Counted from the stretch's first letter, positions 44,172 to 53,820 are shown. The stretch: 64,000 nt of DNA from Alcanivorax sp. (GCF_002733835.1 NZ_NVWY01000011.1:26390-90389); one strand, 5' to 3'. The notes: generated from the sequence alone by a model not told the origin. Program-made: numbers and translations.

Positions 44172-44825
44172 TTGAGCCAGCCATCCACCCATTCTGATGC
44201 CGAAACCGCCCCCCGGCTTGTGCTGGAGCAGCTTAGCTGTGAGCGCGATGACCGGCTGTTGTTCAGCGGTTTGAGCTTGACCGCATCGGCCGGTGAAATC
44301 TGGCAGATCACCGGTGCCAACGGTGCCGGCAAAACCACGTTGTTACGCATTCTGGTGGGGCTGCACGGCTTCTATGAAGGCGTATGCCAATGGTGGCAAC
44401 CTCAATGGCAACAGGAATTACTCTACCTGGGTCACCAGCCAGGGGTACGTGAAGAGCTCAATCCACTGGAGAACCTGCGTTACGCCTGCGCGTTAAGCGA
44501 GCAGGGAGGCGACCCCATGGCGGCGCTGGCGGCGGTGGGTTTGCAAGGTTTTGAAGATGTGCCGGCGGCGCACTTGTCCGCCGGGCAAAAGCGCCGTATT
44601 GCGCTGGCGCGCCTGTGGCTGGAGCACAAGGCCGTGTGGGTGCTGGATGAGCCTTATACCGCCATCGACCAGGATGGGGTGGCGGCGCTGGACCAGCAGA
44701 TCCAGCAGGCGGCGCAGGCCGGCGCGTTGGTGATCTATACCTCCCACCATCAGGTGGGCGATGGCGTGCGGCGGCTGCACTTGGCCCACGGGCAGGCAGA
44801 CGTGTTGGCAGGAGGGCTGGCATGA
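44172..44825 (+). CDS. ccmA: Haem export ATPase CcmA
   Basis: The ATP-binding subunit of the CcmAB(C) complex that releases CcmE-bound haem for cytochrome c maturation. The Walker A motif is TGANGAGKTTLLRIL (about residue 45), the signature LSAGQKRRIALARL (about 135) and Walker B WVLDEPYTAID. The TTG start at 44172 is 6 nt after GGGAG; the longer frame upstream has no site and no family sequence. Last codons overlap the ccmB start. Confidence 0.92.
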   Translation: MSQPSTHSDAETAPRLVLEQLSCERDDRLLFSGLSLTASAGEIWQITGANGAGKTTLLRILVGLHGFYEGVCQWWQPQWQQELLYLGHQPGVREELNPLENLRYACALSEQGGDPMAALAAVGLQGFEDVPAAHLSAGQKRRIALARLWLEHKAVWVLDEPYTAIDQDGVAALDQQIQQAAQAGALVIYTSHHQVGDGVRRLHLAHGQADVLAGGLA

Positions 44826-45490
44826 GCGTGTTTCGTGCGGCCCTGTCCCGGGAGTTATTGGTGCTGTGGCGCAGCCCGGCAGAAATCATCAATCCGCTGT
44901 TTTTCTTTGTGATGGTGATCAGCCTGTTTCCGTTGGCGATTTCGCCGAAACCGGAACTGCTGGCGCTGGTGGCTCCCGGCGTACTCTGGGTGGCGGCGTT
45001 GCTGGCGGTGATGCTGTCGCTGGATGGCCTGTTCCGGCGCGACCAGGAAAGCGGTGTGCTGGAATTGCTGCTCACCGCGCCGGTGATGGCGGTGGTGCCA
45101 GTGAGTGCCAAACTGCTGGCGCACTGGCTGCTGACCGGTTTGCCGCTGGTGCTGATCTCCCCGGTGCTGGCGCATATGCTGCAGCTGCCTGATGGGGTGC
45201 TGGGTACAGTGATGCTGAGTTTGCTGTTGGGGACCCCGGCGCTGACCATTATCGGCGCCATCGGAGCGGCGCTCACCGTGGGCCTGAATCGGGGGGGGAT
45301 TCTGTTGGCGGTGTTGGTGTTGCCGCTGTACATTCCGGTGCTGATTTTTGGCGCCGGGGCGGTCAGTGCCGCAGTCGATGGCGGTGCGGTGAATGGCATC
45401 CTGGCTATCCTTGGGGCTTTGCTGGCCCTGACGGTGAGCCTGGGGCCGTTGGCGGTGGCCGCTGGCCTGAAGATCAGTTCCGGGAATTAA
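44822..45490 (+). CDS. ccmB: Haem exporter membrane subunit CcmB
   Basis: The 222-aa protein has six transmembrane helices and the CcmB features ALSRELLVLWRSPAEIINPLFFFVMVISLFPL, VAALLAVMLSLDGLFRRDQESGVLELLLTAP and NRGGILLAVLVLPLYIPVLIFGAG. It acts with CcmA and CcmC at the inner membrane. Confidence 0.93.
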   Translation: MSVFRAALSRELLVLWRSPAEIINPLFFFVMVISLFPLAISPKPELLALVAPGVLWVAALLAVMLSLDGLFRRDQESGVLELLLTAPVMAVVPVSAKLLAHWLLTGLPLVLISPVLAHMLQLPDGVLGTVMLSLLLGTPALTIIGAIGAALTVGLNRGGILLAVLVLPLYIPVLIFGAGAVSAAVDGGAVNGILAILGALLALTVSLGPLAVAAGLKISSGN

Positions 45491-45555
45491 GCGCGCTTTT
45501 TTCCGGTGGGAAAGAGGGCGGTATTGAAAGTACGTAGGTGGAGATAGGTGTCTGA

Positions 45556-46314
45556 ATGGTTTGGCAAACGATAAAACGCTGGTACCACATGCTCGGTTCG
45601 CCGCGTTACTTCTATACGTTCAGTTCTGCGTTACTGCCGTGGCTGACGCCCATCGCGTTGTTGGTGTTTACCGTGGGCATCGTTTGGGGGCTGGCGTTTG
45701 CCCCCAGTGATTATCAGCAGGGCAACAGTTACCGGATCATCTTTATTCATGTGCCGGCGTCCAGCGGTGCGCTGATGGGCTACGTGGCCATGGGCGTGGC
45801 GGGTCTGGTGGCTGTGGTCTGGCGAATGAAAATGGCCGAAGTGATGATGAAGGCCATTGCGCCTTTCGGGGCGGCGCTGGCTGCCATTTCCCTGGCCACT
45901 GGTGCGCTGTGGGGCAAGCCCACCTGGGGCACCTACTGGCAATGGGATGCCCGTATGACCTCTATGCTGATTCTGCTGTTCATGTACGTGGGTGTGATTG
46001 CCCTGCAAAACGTGATCCGCGACCCGCGCCAGGCGGCCCGTGCCGCCGGTTTGCTGGCCATGGTGGGGGTGATCAATGTGATCATCGTGAAATATTCGGT
46101 GGAATGGGTGCAGACCCTGCATCAGGGGTCGACTCTGAAACTGGTGGGAGAATCCACCATCAACCCCGCCATGAAATACCCGCTGTTGATCAGCATGCTG
46201 GGAACCTGGCTGCTGTATGCGGTCAATGTACTGGTACGCGCACGCACTGAAGTGGTGTGGCGTGAGCGGCGCAGCAAGTGGGTGCGCAAGCTGGTGAAGG
46301 GTGGGGGGCAATAG
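45556..46314 (+). CDS. ccmC: Haem-handling protein CcmC
   Basis: The 252-aa protein has six helices and the tryptophan-rich WWD motif GKPTWGTYWQWDARMTSMLIL (about residues 120-140) flanked by conserved His residues (FIHVPASSG, VEWVQTLHQG). It loads haem on CcmE. A 65-nt gap separates it from ccmB, unlike the tight spacing elsewhere. Confidence 0.93.
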   Translation: MVWQTIKRWYHMLGSPRYFYTFSSALLPWLTPIALLVFTVGIVWGLAFAPSDYQQGNSYRIIFIHVPASSGALMGYVAMGVAGLVAVVWRMKMAEVMMKAIAPFGAALAAISLATGALWGKPTWGTYWQWDARMTSMLILLFMYVGVIALQNVIRDPRQAARAAGLLAMVGVINVIIVKYSVEWVQTLHQGSTLKLVGESTINPAMKYPLLISMLGTWLLYAVNVLVRARTEVVWRERRSKWVRKLVKGGGQ

Positions 46315-46315
46315 C

Positions 46316-46570
46316 ATGTACTTTGACAGCTTTGCCGATTTTCTGGCCATGGGAAAACACGGTTTTTATGTCTGGAGCGCCTACGGAATCAGCGCGCTCC
46401 TGATTGGTGCCAGCATGGTGCTGGCAATACGCGGACAGGGACAGGTGCGCCAAACGCTGGCGCGGCAGTGGCGACTTGAGGCGATGGCAAAACAACAGGC
46501 TCAAGAGAAGCAACGCCGCCAGCAACACACTGAGCATAAACCTGAGGTAGATGATGAATCCGGTACGTAA
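46316..46570 (+). CDS. ccmD: CcmD, small haem-exporter subunit
   Basis: The 84-aa protein has one transmembrane helix ([22 protein letters not shown]) and a charged C-terminus ([20 protein letters not shown]). It starts 2 nt after the ccmC stop and its end overlaps the ccmE start by 20 nt. CcmD stabilises the CcmE-CcmC complex. Confidence 0.85.
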   Translation: MYFDSFADFLAMGKHGFYVWSAYGISALLIGASMVLAIRGQGQVRQTLARQWRLEAMAKQQAQEKQRRQQHTEHKPEVDDESGT

Positions 46571-47042
46571 GCAGCGTCTTTTGGTGGTACTCGCCGTTCT
46601 GATCGGGCTGGGCATTGCCTGCGGCCTGATGTTTTATGCGCTGCGTCAGAACATCAATCTGTTCTACACCCCCCAGCAGATTGCCGCAGGGGAAGCCCCG
46701 CTGGATGCCCAGATGCGTGTGGGTGGCCTGGTGGAGCCCGGTACGGTCATCCGTAACCCGGAAACCCTGGACGTTACCTTCGGGCTTACCGATGGCAAGG
46801 GGCGTTTCACCGTGCATTATCAGGGCATCCTGCCGGACCTGTTTCGCGAAGGGCAGGGCATTGTGGCCAATGGCACGCTGGTGAGCCGGACTCGCTTTGA
46901 AGCCGAGGAAGTGCTGGCCAAGCATGATGAAACCTACATGCCGCCGGAAGTGCAGGAGGCTCTGGAAAAAGCCGGCCACCCGGGCGCCAGCAAGGCTGAC
47001 CCTAAGGGCGGCGAGAAGGAATATACTCCTTCCGGGTATTAA
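46551..47042 (+). CDS. ccmE: Periplasmic haem chaperone CcmE
   Basis: The 163-aa protein has an N-terminal signal anchor and an OB-fold domain. The haem-binding motif [10 protein letters not shown], with its His and Tyr, is near residue 122. It ends the cluster. In most gammaproteobacteria ccmF, ccmG and ccmH follow directly, but here the next gene is a RimK-like enzyme. Confidence 0.93.
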   Translation: MMNPVRKQRLLVVLAVLIGLGIACGLMFYALRQNINLFYTPQQIAAGEAPLDAQMRVGGLVEPGTVIRNPETLDVTFGLTDGKGRFTVHYQGILPDLFREGQGIVANGTLVSRTRFEAEEVLAKHDETYMPPEVQEALEKAGHPGASKADPKGGEKEYTPSGY

Positions 47043-47212
47043 ACCCCTGACCGGGTTTCGCGCCGCGAAGCCCGGTATCTCACGGTCGTCACGTCTGTTT
47101 GCCGATCCCCTCGTTTCACCCCGTAATTTTTTCTTGCTGACAACCCGGTTCCGGCCCTACATTTGCGCTTATCAGGCCCCGCTTCGGGTGCCGTCTTTGT
47201 TCAGGGCTTTTC

Positions 47213-48700
47213 ATGAGTCAGGTCATCATTCTGGTAGACGATCCCGCCGACTGGGCTGCCTACTATCCCGCCCGCCATTTGTTGTCTGCCAAGGACTACC
47301 TGCAAGCGCAGCAGCCGGTCTGTACCGACAAGAAAGTGCAGGTGATCAACCTGTGCCGCAGCTATAAATACCTGAGCCCGGGCTACTATTGCTCGTTGCT
47401 GGCAGAGGCTCGGGGTCAGCGTGTGTTGCCTTCTGTGCGCACGGTGAATGATCTGAGCCGCAAGGCGCTCTATGGCCTGCATTTCGGCCAGTTCGAAGCG
47501 GCGCTGGACAAGGCCATGAAACGCAAGGGGGGTAGCAGTGACCATTTCAGCCTGCTGCTGTTCTTTGGGCATACCGAGCAGGAGGGCCTGGCCGACCTGG
47601 GGCGGCAGATTTTTGACCAGCTGCCATGCCCGTTGCTGAAGGTGGATTTCCGCCGCCGTGAGCAATGGGGTATTGAGGCGCTGAAACCGCTGACCCTGAA
47701 ACAGCTGAAAGGGGCCGAGGAGGACGCGTTTGCCCGGGCGTTGGAACAGTTCAATGCCCGGGTGTGGCGTAACCCGCGCCGGCGTCGTGGTGACCGCTAC
47801 GAGCTGGCCATGCTGGTCAACGACGAAGAGGCGTTGCCACCCAGCAACAAGACCGCCCTGAAGCGTTTTATCCGTGCAGGACGGCAGCTGGGCATCAAGG
47901 TGGATCTGGTGGGTCGCGATGCCTATACGCGCCTTGGCGAATACGACGGCCTGTTTATCCGTGAGACCACCGCGCTGGATCATCACACCTATCAGTTTGC
48001 CCGCAAGGCGGAGCAGGAAGGCATGGTGGTGATCGACGATCCGGGCTCCATTTTGCGCTGCACCAACAAGATTTATCTGGCCGAGTTGATGCAGGCCAAC
48101 AAGGTGCCGGTGCCGCCGACCGCGTTTGTGTTCAGCGACGATGATGCCCAGATCGACCGGCTGGTTGAGGAGCTGAAACTGCCCATGGTGCTGAAAATTC
48201 CGGATGGCAGTTTTTCCCGGGGGATCAGCAAGGTGGCCACCCGTGAAGCACTGGCTGAGGCGTTGCGTGGCTACCTGAAACAGTCTTCTGTGGTGCTGGC
48301 GCAGGCGTTCATGTACACCGATTACGACTGGCGCATCGGGGTGCTGAACCACCGCCCGTTGTTTGCCTGTCAGTATTTCATGAGCAAGGGGCACTGGCAG
48401 ATTTACCATCATCAGAGTGGCGGTAAAACCGAGACTGGCAACAGCCGTACCTTGCCGGTACAGGAAGTGCCGCCCAAGGTGCTCAAGGCCGCTCTCAAGG
48501 CCGCCCGCTTAATGGGCAACGGCTTGTATGGGGTGGACCTGAAGCAATCCGGCGATGATGTGGTCGTCATCGAGGTGAACGACAACCCCAATATTGATGC
48601 CGGGGTGGAAGATGCCTGGTTGGGTGAAGATCTGTACCGGCAGGTGATGCTGGAATTCCTGCGGCGCCTGGAGGCCAAGCGTATCGGCCTGCCGGTGTGA
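47213..48700 (+). CDS. RimK-like ATP-grasp ligase with N-terminal RLAN domain
   Basis: The 495-aa protein has an N-terminal RimK-like region (VIILVDDPADWAAYYPARHLLSAKDYL) and a C-terminal ATP-grasp domain (residues about 285-490) with LKIPDGSFSRGISKV and VIEVNDNPNIDAGVED. RimK-type enzymes add glutamate residues to proteins or cofactors, but this two-domain form has no fixed substrate. The start at 47213 follows the ccmE stop by 170 nt. Confidence 0.8.
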   Translation: MSQVIILVDDPADWAAYYPARHLLSAKDYLQAQQPVCTDKKVQVINLCRSYKYLSPGYYCSLLAEARGQRVLPSVRTVNDLSRKALYGLHFGQFEAALDKAMKRKGGSSDHFSLLLFFGHTEQEGLADLGRQIFDQLPCPLLKVDFRRREQWGIEALKPLTLKQLKGAEEDAFARALEQFNARVWRNPRRRRGDRYELAMLVNDEEALPPSNKTALKRFIRAGRQLGIKVDLVGRDAYTRLGEYDGLFIRETTALDHHTYQFARKAEQEGMVVIDDPGSILRCTNKIYLAELMQANKVPVPPTAFVFSDDDAQIDRLVEELKLPMVLKIPDGSFSRGISKVATREALAEALRGYLKQSSVVLAQAFMYTDYDWRIGVLNHRPLFACQYFMSKGHWQIYHHQSGGKTETGNSRTLPVQEVPPKVLKAALKAARLMGNGLYGVDLKQSGDDVVVIEVNDNPNIDAGVEDAWLGEDLYRQVMLEFLRRLEAKRIGLPV

Positions 48701-48732
48701 TTTGGGGGCAAGCGAGAAACACCGCCGAGTGT

Positions 48733-48900
48733 TGTAGGAGTTCCGCTTGAGGGACGAACCGCGCATCGCGCGGCATTTCCTCCCTCTGGTGTTCCTCGCC
48801 AAGGCTCGGGTTCGCGGCTCGAGCGCCGTTATTCGCTCCGCTCACCCTTCGGGACGCACGGAACGACGTGCGTTACTCCGCTACGCTCCTTTCCTACAGG
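48733..48900. repeat. REP-like mosaic intergenic sequence
   Basis: The unit GTAGGAGTTCCGCTTGAGG at 48736 and an inverted partner near 48895 (CCTACAGG) flank several GCG-rich short palindromes (CGCGCATCGCGCGG). It is larger than the REP-like pair at 25773 and not 7-nt periodic. Confidence 0.5.
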
Positions 48901-48998
48901 GGGCTTTATTGAACGCCTTGGCTCATTTCTCGCAACACCCTGCCGTTGCCTTTCGCCACCTCGTCAGGTCTGATCGAAAAAAAGCACAGGGATTTTGC

Positions 48999-50345
48999 AT
49001 GCAACTTCTCGGTTTATTGCGGCGCGAGCTGCGTAGCGAATGCCGCCAGTGGGTGGTCGACGGGGATATCAGCGAGGAGCAGGGCAACCGGATCCTTGCT
49101 CGCTATGACACCCACCTGGACGACGATGCGGACGGCTCACTGGCCTACAAGGTACTGGTCACCGTGGCGCTGCTGTTTGTGGGCCTGGCTATATTGTTGC
49201 TGGTCTCTGCCAACTGGGAAGACATTCCCCGCGCGGTGCGTATGCTGGGGCTGATTGCCACCACCATTACGCTGAACCTGATCGGCATTCGGGGCTATCT
49301 GAAGCAGGGCGAAGGTAGCGGCTGGTTGTTTCTGGGGGGCATCAGCTATGGCGCCTCCATCATGTTGATTGCGCAGATCTATCACTTGGGCGAACACTTT
49401 CCCGATGGCCTGTTCTACTGGGCATTGGGGGTGGCGCCCATGGCCTGGTTGGTGCGCAGCCGTGTGCTGGCGCTGTTGATGTTGGCCGTGGCGTTTCTGT
49501 GGATGGGGGCGCAAGGCCAGTACACGCCTCCCTGGGCCATGGTGCTGTTTCTGGGCGTGGCGGTCGCTATTGCCCTGCGGGCGCATTCTGGAGGCCTGTT
49601 GCTGGTCGTGATTGCGGTCTTAGTGAGCTGGCTGAACCTGCTACTCGGCTGGGCTTACGGTGACGGCTGGGGGCCGGACTTTGAAGCCGGTCATCTGTCC
49701 CTGAACATGGGGTTGTTGGCGCTGCTATATGCATTCAGTCACCGGGCAGCCCATAGCGAGTCTCATTATCTGCGACGCTCAGGCAGCCTGGTGGGCCTGT
49801 GGGCGTTGCGCGGCTATCTGCTGTTGCTGGTGATGCTGTCGTTCAGTGAGTTTTCCGAAGGGTATCTGCATGAGCTGGCCGGGTTGGCCGATCCGGGTTT
49901 GTGGGCCGGGTTACTGGCGGCCCTGCTGGCCTCTGCGTGGGTTGTTGTTGGCCGTTTGGGGTCCACCGGCCCCCGGCTGTTGGTGATGTTGTTACCCTTC
50001 GTGCTACTGGGCATTCATGCCTTTGGTGGTAGAGGGGCCGGGCCCGGGGATTTTACATGGCTGTTTGTGGTGGCGGTGAATCTGCTGGCGCTGTTGTCTG
50101 CCATTGTGTTGATTCAGGAAGGTCTCAAGCGCGGGCTGACCCAATACTTCTATAGTGGCATTGTGTTGATATTGCTGCTGGCGTTGATGCGTTATCTGGA
50201 TCTGTTCGGGGACTATCTGGGGGCGGCGGCCATGTTTCTGGTGGCGGCAGCGGTACTGTATGGCGCTGCCCGCTTCTGGCGGCGGCAACAGGGCCTGGAG
50301 ACGCAGGCGGCCAAGGGCGGCTGTGCCGGGGAGGAGCAATCATGA
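48999..50345 (+). CDS. DUF2157 membrane protein
   Basis: The 448-aa protein has a short soluble N-terminus (LRRELRSECRQWVVDGDISEEQGNRILARYD, DUF2157) followed by about 14 hydrophobic segments. The function is unknown. The ATG at 48999 starts the DUF2157 domain; the open frame extends upstream through the repeat without a ribosome-binding site. The last codons overlap the next gene by 4 nt. Confidence 0.75.
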   Translation: MQLLGLLRRELRSECRQWVVDGDISEEQGNRILARYDTHLDDDADGSLAYKVLVTVALLFVGLAILLLVSANWEDIPRAVRMLGLIATTITLNLIGIRGYLKQGEGSGWLFLGGISYGASIMLIAQIYHLGEHFPDGLFYWALGVAPMAWLVRSRVLALLMLAVAFLWMGAQGQYTPPWAMVLFLGVAVAIALRAHSGGLLLVVIAVLVSWLNLLLGWAYGDGWGPDFEAGHLSLNMGLLALLYAFSHRAAHSESHYLRRSGSLVGLWALRGYLLLLVMLSFSEFSEGYLHELAGLADPGLWAGLLAALLASAWVVVGRLGSTGPRLLVMLLPFVLLGIHAFGGRGAGPGDFTWLFVVAVNLLALLSAIVLIQEGLKRGLTQYFYSGIVLILLLALMRYLDLFGDYLGAAAMFLVAAAVLYGAARFWRRQQGLETQAAKGGCAGEEQS

Positions 50346-50848
50346 AGCGCTGTCATGTCACGGGTCTGATGGCGGCCCTTGGGTTACAGGTCGCGGTGAT
50401 GGCCGGGGTGTTTGTTGGCGGGGTCTATCCGTTGTGGGTGGGGCAGGAAATTCGCCTGGAAACCCGGCCAGTGGACCCGCGAGATCTGTTTCGTGGTAAT
50501 TATGCCCGCCTGGGTTATGACTTCAGTACCGTGGAAACGCCAGATTTACGGCCGGGCGAGGTGGTGTACCTGCCTCTGGAAAAACAGCCGAACGAAGCGC
50601 TGTGGCGCGGCGGTAAGCCCCAGGCCTCTGAGCCGGAAACCGGCTTGTACCTGCGGGGTCGCGTGTCCGGCCAGCCCTGGAGCACTGGCAACACCGTGAA
50701 GTATGGCATTGAGGCGCTGTTCGCCCCCAAGGAAAAAGCCCTGGCGTTGGAGAGACAGCTGCGCGATAGCGCGGTCGCCGTGGTGCGTGTGGCGCCCAAC
50801 GGCAAAGCCGCGCTGGTGACGGTGGAGACGGAGGCAGTTGATAATTGA
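50342..50848 (+). CDS. GDYXXLXY-domain membrane-anchored protein
   Basis: The 168-aa protein has one N-terminal transmembrane helix, then VDPRDLFRGNYARLGYDF, which is the GDYxxLxY motif of the family. It is commonly found right after DUF2157, as here, and the two likely act together. Its last codons lie inside the first heptads of palindrome F. Confidence 0.8.
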   Translation: MKRCHVTGLMAALGLQVAVMAGVFVGGVYPLWVGQEIRLETRPVDPRDLFRGNYARLGYDFSTVETPDLRPGEVVYLPLEKQPNEALWRGGKPQASEPETGLYLRGRVSGQPWSTGNTVKYGIEALFAPKEKALALERQLRDSAVAVVRVAPNGKAALVTVETEAVDN

Positions 50849-50996
50849 CAGTTGATAGTGGACAGCTGCGCGGGCCAGGTTTGTTTATTCCGAAAGTAAG
50901 AGGCCGCGCCCAGTCTGGGCGCGGCCTCTTTGCTTTCAAACTACGGTGTGCTGATCGCGTAGCTGTCAACTGTCCACTCTCAAGGGTCAATTATGT
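50837..50996. repeat. Heptad palindrome F (word GTTGACA)
   Basis: The left arm reads GTTGATA, ATTGACA, GTTGATA, GTGGACA, GCTGCGC (50837-50871), overlapping the last three codons and the stop (50846-50848) of the upstream gene. The right arm at about 50956-50996, on the minus strand, reads ATTGACC CTTGAGA GTGGACA GTTGACA GCTACGC. A terminator hairpin is in the middle. The right arm ends at the stop of the GST gene. Confidence 0.8.
50904..50937. terminator. Terminator inside heptad palindrome F
   Basis: GAGGCCGCGCCCA pairs with GGGCGCGGCCTC around a 4-5 nt loop, followed by TTTGCTTT. It lies between the convergent GDYXXLXY and GST genes. Confidence 0.8.
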
Positions 50997-51650
50997 TCAC
51001 CCCATGACTTTCTGAATAAAGCCGGATTCTTTCTCGATGGTTTGTGCGAAGGGTGCCAGGGCGTGCATACGCTCCGTGTGTGCGGCCAGGTTCGGGTAGC
51101 TAGCCGGGTCGATGGTTTCACCGCCATGGCGGAAATTCACCAGCTGGCTGGCCAGGGCAATATCGGCGATGGTCATGCTGTTGCCCACCAGGAATTCGCG
51201 GCCGTCCAGGGCCTTGTCCAGATAGGCGAACAGCGGCGGGATAGTGGTGGTCAGGGCGTGCTGGACTTTGTCTTCATCGCATTCCTTGCCGAGTAGCCGC
51301 ATGACCACGCGGTTACGGAATACCGCAAAGGTGCAGCGCATGGCCAGGTCGTAATCCACGAAACGTTCAAACCAGATGGTCTGCCCCATTTCCATGGCAT
51401 CGCTGGGGTAGAGCGCCGGTTGCGGGTGTGTCTTTTCCATCCAGGCACAAATGGCAGCGGAGTCGGCGAGGAACTGACCATCCACTTCCAGTGCAGGAAT
51501 CCGCTTCATGGGGCTGATTTTTTCATAGCCTTCCGGCGGGTTGTTGGGATCGACATGGACGGATTCGAATTCGATTCCTTTCAGTGCCAAAGCAACCCGG
51601 GTCTTGCGGACGAAAGGTGACAGGGCGGCCCCGTACAGCTTGATGGACAT
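50997..51650 (-). CDS. Glutathione S-transferase family protein
   Basis: The 217-aa protein has an N-terminal thioredoxin-like domain (MSIKLYGAALSPFVRKTRVALALKGIEFE with the catalytic-type Ser) and a C-terminal helical domain (FLVGNSMTIADIALASQLVNF). The start at 51650 is the family start behind GGGAGAGAAG. Substrate not readable. Confidence 0.9.
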   Translation of the reverse strand: MSIKLYGAALSPFVRKTRVALALKGIEFESVHVDPNNPPEGYEKISPMKRIPALEVDGQFLADSAAICAWMEKTHPQPALYPSDAMEMGQTIWFERFVDYDLAMRCTFAVFRNRVVMRLLGKECDEDKVQHALTTTIPPLFAYLDKALDGREFLVGNSMTIADIALASQLVNFRHGGETIDPASYPNLAAHTERMHALAPFAQTIEKESGFIQKVMG

Positions 51651-51774
51651 ACTTCTCTCCCGATAAATGAATGTTTTTTCGCCAATTTGATGGAATCGGC
51701 AGGGGTTATAGCGCGCCATTACTAGAGCAGCATGACTTTTTCGGGTCAATGATGGTCTGCGACAAAATTTTTCC

Positions 51775-51803
51775 TTGACGATTGCCCGGCAGATACCTAT
51801 TCT
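51775..51803 (+). promoter_or_regulatory. Promoter of the tRNA-Glu/tRNA-Gly pair
   Basis: TTGACG (51775-51780) and TATTCT (51798-51803) are separated by 17 nt, a near-consensus sigma-70 promoter. Position +1 would fall about 7 nt after the -10, leaving a leader of about 27 nt before tRNA-Glu. Confidence 0.75.
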
Positions 51804-51836
51804 ACGCGCCGCTTTGACGCACCAAGTCAAGCCCGG

Positions 51837-51912
51837 GTCCCCTTCGTCTAGTGGCCCAGGACACCGCCCTTTCACGGCGGTAACAGGGGTTCGACTCCCC
51901 TAGGGGACGCCA
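51837..51912 (+). tRNA. tRNA-Glu (anticodon TTC)
   Basis: The 76-nt cloverleaf has acceptor GTCCCCT/AGGGGAC, an anticodon stem CCGCC/GGCGG with loop CTTTCAC (anticodon TTC), a T arm AGGGG TTCGACT CCCCT and an encoded CCA at 51910-51912. Confidence 0.97.
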
Positions 51913-51945
51913 CTTATTCGTTAGCGTAAGCTGGCAGCAAGACAA

Positions 51946-52021
<76 letters not shown>

Positions 52022-52028
52022 AATAGAA

Positions 52029-52055
52029 AAGGGACCCAATCGGGTCCCTTTTTTT
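52029..52055 (+). terminator. Terminator of the tRNA operon
   Basis: AAGGGACCC / GGGTCCCTT with loop AATC is followed by seven T. Confidence 0.9.
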
Positions 52056-52170
52056 ATGCCGCTCTGCGGCTGCAACACGCATACACGCGACCCACACCTA
52101 ATTCCCCTCTCATGGTTTGCTTTCGCTATGGCGCTCCGTACACTAAGGCCTGACCCAAAGTGAAGAGACT

Positions 52171-52836
52171 ATGGCGCGCCTACACCCGCGATTGCTGGAA
52201 GCCCTTAACCTGTTACCGCAGGACAAACCCGTTCATTTGCTGACGCGGCACTCTGTGCGTGAACTGGCCAAGAACGGTTTTGCCGATTACCGCCTGCCCC
52301 TGACCCCGGAAGGCATCGATATGGCCCGGGAGTGGGGTAGCCAGCTGGCGCGGCCAGTGGATGCGTTTTTTTCCAGCCCGGTGGGGCGCTGCGTGAATAC
52401 CGCCAAGGCCATGGCCGAAGGCGCCCGCAAGGCAGGGCTGTTGGAGACGATTCCCGAAATCACCACCGATACCACCCTGGTGGAGCCTGGCTGTTACGTG
52501 GAAGACCTGAATCAGGTCGGCCCCACGTTTCTGAAGATGGGTGCGTTTAAATTCCTTAACCAGCACTTACAGCAACCCTTTGAGGGCATGCTGTCGCCGG
52601 CAGAAGGCCGCGCCAAGCTGGCCCGATACCTGAGCGAGCGTGAACCGGCACCGGGCCACCTGAACGTGCACGTGACCCACGACACCATTCTTGCCGTGCT
52701 GGTGGCCGAACTGCATGGGCACCGACGCATTACCGAGGATGACTGGCCCTGGATGATGGAAGGGCTGTGGCTGTGGTTCAGTGGCGGCCAGCTTCACTGG
52801 ATATGGCGTGGTGATCACGGCCATCGTGCGTTGTAA
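52171..52836 (+). CDS. Histidine phosphatase (phosphoglycerate-mutase-like) family protein
   Basis: The 221-aa protein has the catalytic motif LLTRHSVREL near residue 25 (RH) and the second His in HVTHDTILAVL near residue 168, which define the histidine phosphatase superfamily. Substrate not identified. Confidence 0.8.
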   Translation: MARLHPRLLEALNLLPQDKPVHLLTRHSVRELAKNGFADYRLPLTPEGIDMAREWGSQLARPVDAFFSSPVGRCVNTAKAMAEGARKAGLLETIPEITTDTTLVEPGCYVEDLNQVGPTFLKMGAFKFLNQHLQQPFEGMLSPAEGRAKLARYLSEREPAPGHLNVHVTHDTILAVLVAELHGHRRITEDDWPWMMEGLWLWFSGGQLHWIWRGDHGHRAL

Positions 52837-52887
52837 CCGCATTTCTAAACCGATCTCTCCGTTTATCGACTTCTGACGAGGTGTGCC

Positions 52888-53820
52888 TTGTCCGCGCTGA
52901 CAATTCGCAATTTGACCAAAACCTATGCCAATGGCGTGCAAGCGCTCAAAGGTATTGATCTGGATGTGAAGAAGGGCGATTTCTTTGCCTTGCTGGGCCC
53001 CAACGGGGCCGGCAAATCTACCACCATTGGTGTGATCAGTTCACTGGTCAATAAATCCGGTGGTGATGTGAGCATCTTTGGCTATTCCCTGGATACCCAG
53101 CGGTCTCTGGCCAAGAAGCAGATCGGTGTGGTGCCACAGGAGTTCAACTTCAACCAGTTCGAAAAAGTGTTTGATATCGTGGTGACCCAGGCGGGTTTCT
53201 ATGGCATTCCCGCGCCACTGGCCCGTGAGCGGGCGGAAAAGTACCTGCGCCAACTGGGTCTGTGGGACAAGCGCGACAAACAGTCGCGCACTTTGTCCGG
53301 GGGCATGAAGCGCCGGCTAATGATTGCCCGGGCCCTGGTTCATGAGCCGGAATTGCTGATTCTGGACGAGCCCACCGCTGGCGTGGATATCGAACTGCGC
53401 CGCTCCATGTGGGATTTTCTGACCAAGCTGAATGCGGAAGGGAAAACCATCATTCTGACCACCCACTATCTGGAAGAAGCAGAGTCCCTGTGTCGCCATA
53501 TCGCCATTATTGACCACGGCATTATCGCGGAAAATACCGATATGAAATCCCTGCTGGAGCAACTGCAGGTAGAGACCTTCATTCTCGATCTGGCCCGGCC
53601 CGTTAGTGAAGCCCCGCAACTGGAAGGGTTTCAGGTGTCCCTGCGCGATGCCAAGACGCTGGAAGTGGCGGTGCCGAAAAGCGAAAGCCTCAATACCCTG
53701 TTTGTGGAGCTGGCGCGGCTCGATTTTGACGTCATGAGTATGCGCAACAAGGCAAACCGGCTGGAAGAATTGTTTGTGCGGCTGGTCGAGCAGAACCTGC
53801 CGGGGGAGCAAGCATCATGA
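52888..53820 (+). CDS. ABC transporter ATP-binding protein (YadG-like)
   Basis: The 310-aa protein has Walker [14 protein letters not shown] (about residue 40), the signature [15 protein letters not shown] and Walker [13 protein letters not shown], with a C-terminal extension of about 80 aa. The TTG start at 52888 follows GACGAGG. It overlaps the permease start, as in E. coli yadGH, to which it is close in sequence. Confidence 0.85.
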   Translation: MSALTIRNLTKTYANGVQALKGIDLDVKKGDFFALLGPNGAGKSTTIGVISSLVNKSGGDVSIFGYSLDTQRSLAKKQIGVVPQEFNFNQFEKVFDIVVTQAGFYGIPAPLARERAEKYLRQLGLWDKRDKQSRTLSGGMKRRLMIARALVHEPELLILDEPTAGVDIELRRSMWDFLTKLNAEGKTIILTTHYLEEAESLCRHIAIIDHGIIAENTDMKSLLEQLQVETFILDLARPVSEAPQLEGFQVSLRDAKTLEVAVPKSESLNTLFVELARLDFDVMSMRNKANRLEELFVRLVEQNLPGEQAS

